In this document: positions 63,193 through 64,000 of the stretch, in pieces
Layout of the letters: each line of letters begins with the position of its first letter
Position numbering within the stretch: the stretch's first letter is position 1
From: Yersinia massiliensis CCUG 53443
GTDB lineage: Bacteria > Pseudomonadota > Gammaproteobacteria > Enterobacterales > Enterobacteriaceae
Reading direction: 5' to 3'
NCBI RefSeq assembly: GCF_000312485.1
Contig: NZ_HE997644.1
Coordinates: 542,492-606,491 of the forward strand
Length of the DNA: 64,000 nt
The notes under the pieces: model-generated
Seen by the model: the letters and a program-made list of their open reading frames with translations, nothing else
What the model was told of the DNA's origin: nothing
Database searches by the model: none
Translations under genes and position numbers: made by a program

Positions 63193-63738
63193 CTATGATT
63201 GAATAAAATGCTCGCGATAATAAGCCAACTCAGCCACAGACTCGCGGATATCATCCAGCGCTTGGTGAGTGTTTTGTTTCTTGAATCCAGCCAGAATTTC
63301 AGGTTTCCAGCGGCGCGCCAGCTCTTTTAAGGTACTGACATCCAGATAGCGATAGTGGAAATAGGCTTCCAGCTCAGGCATATAACGGAATAGGAAACGG
63401 CGATCTTGACCCACGCTGTTGCCACAAATGGGCGACGTTCCGGCTGGCACCCACTGTTTCAGGAACTCAATGGTTTGTAATTGGGCATCATGGTCAGTAA
63501 ATGGGCTGGCTTTTACTCGCTCAACCAAACCGCTGCCGGTGTGAGTACGCACATTCCATTCATCCATTAGTCCAAGCTGCTCATCTGATTGATGGACGGC
63601 AAGGACTGGGCCTTCGGCTAAAATATTAAGGTTAGCATCGGTGACCAGTGTCGCGATCTCGATGATCCGATCCCGTTCTGGATCAAGGCCAGTCATTTCC
63701 AGATCGATCCAGATTAAATTATTTTGGTTCTCTGCCAT
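63193..63738 (-). CDS. orn: Oligoribonuclease Orn
   Basis: DEDDh 3'-5' exonuclease that destroys 2-5-mer RNA fragments, including pGpG from c-di-GMP breakdown; essential in E. coli. The first exonuclease motif is [54 protein letters not shown] holds motif II and the fold core, and [14 protein letters not shown] holds the catalytic His and Asp. 181 residues. Divergent from rsgA. Confidence 0.97.
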   Translation of the reverse strand: MAENQNNLIWIDLEMTGLDPERDRIIEIATLVTDANLNILAEGPVLAVHQSDEQLGLMDEWNVRTHTGSGLVERVKASPFTDHDAQLQTIEFLKQWVPAGTSPICGNSVGQDRRFLFRYMPELEAYFHYRYLDVSTLKELARRWKPEILAGFKKQNTHQALDDIRESVAELAYYREHFIQS

Positions 63739-63830
63739 TTTATTTCCTGCCTGTTGCGGATGAGTCGAGCGAACAAAAGGTTAATTGATAAAATTATGTG
63801 TATCATAGCCCTTTTGGTCGCTACCAGCGA

Positions 63831-63870
63831 TATACCCAAAGAAATTGGCGTTTTAGGTGAGCAGCAAATA
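63831..63870. repeat. Possible second left-end fragment of the MITE-like repeat
   Basis: TATACCCAAAGAAATTGGCG and the next 20 bases align loosely with the left end of the 47911 element, including the final GCAGCAA. It lies in the orn-rsgA promoter region. Confidence 0.3.
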
Positions 63871-63924
63871 GGTCCCTGCGGCGTCGAAGACAAAGGGCAT
63901 TAATGCAAATTCAAGTGAGGCACA

Positions 63925-64000
63925 GTGAGTAAGAATAAACTGTCCAAAGGTCAACAACGCCGTGTACAGGCGAACCATCAGCGTCGGCTACGCACTGATA
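63925..64000 (+). CDS. rsgA: Ribosome small-subunit GTPase RsgA, N-terminus only
   Basis: Assembly GTPase acting late in 30S maturation. Only 25 codons are in the window, reading MSKNKLSKGQQRRVQANHQR and RLRTD, which matches the E. coli RsgA (YjeQ) N-terminus. GTG start with GAGG seven bases before it. Divergent from orn, the conserved enteric arrangement. The rest lies past base 64000. Confidence 0.9.
   Translation, partial: MSKNKLSKGQQRRVQANHQRRLRTD

Overview
The window is a stretch of enterobacterial core chromosome, most likely Yersinia. The protein sequences match Enterobacterales orthologues along their whole length, and a pmrA-pmrB pair sits between dacB and obgE, an arrangement I associate with Yersinia. 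I cannot fix the species. There is no insertion sequence, intact prophage, CRISPR array or genomic island. Almost every gene is a recognisable housekeeping gene, and a large new multi-gene system is not visible.

Layout. 1-5.3 kb: glmM (cut by the window edge), folP, ftsH and rlmE on the minus strand, then yhbY (+) and greA (-). 5.6-8.8 kb: dacB-pmrA-pmrB (+), a tight apparent operon. 8.9-12.0 kb: rplU-rpmA-yhbE-obgE (-). 12.3-14.1 kb: ispB, a divergent pair resembling the phage Mu repressor/Ner switch, and sfsB. 14.2-16.9 kb: mdh (-) with a possible tiny gene behind it, argR and a yhcN-like gene. 17.1-30.6 kb: mpl, fbp, a chemoreceptor, ppa, ytfP-tamB-tamA, msrA and ytfL. 30.8-38.2 kb: ytfK, ytfJ, cysQ, cpdB, ytfE, fklB, ytfB and a DUF3757 secreted protein. 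38.3-39.8 kb: the ribosomal operon rpsF-priB-rpsR-rplI. 40.2-43.5 kb: a yjfN/yjfY-like gene, yjfP, bsmA and aidB. 43.8-47.8 kb: nsrR-rnr-rlmB. 48.3-49.9 kb: purA and yjeT. 50.0-59.5 kb: the long minus-strand superoperon tsaE-amiB-mutL-miaA-hfq-hflX-hflK-hflC. 59.5-64 kb: nnr, queG (divergent), three identical tRNA-Gly genes, orn and the first codons of rsgA.

Two genes are interrupted by single-base losses in or beside homopolymers as the sequence reads: ftsH (a run of eight G where nine are needed) and miaA (a run of eight T, one base short). Both sites are heptamers on which a -1 ribosomal slip would restore the frame, but an ordinary homopolymer sequencing error is the simplest reading, above all for the normally essential ftsH.

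Regulatory features that can be read directly are: a 31-base perfect dyad matching the NsrR operator in front of ytfE, with nsrR itself 12 kb away; two ARG boxes in front of argR; a near-consensus CRP-type site before the yhcN-like gene; a possible S6:S18 autoregulatory hairpin in the rpsF leader; strong sigma-70 promoters for rplU, rpsF and the tRNA-Gly operon; and three DnaA boxes between queG and the tRNA-Gly genes, at the position where E. coli carries the DnaA-titrating datA locus. Short 15-19 base tandem duplications recur at gene ends and in intergenic spaces. A MITE-like repeat of about 130 bases lies between nsrR and purA, and probable fragments of it flank orn.
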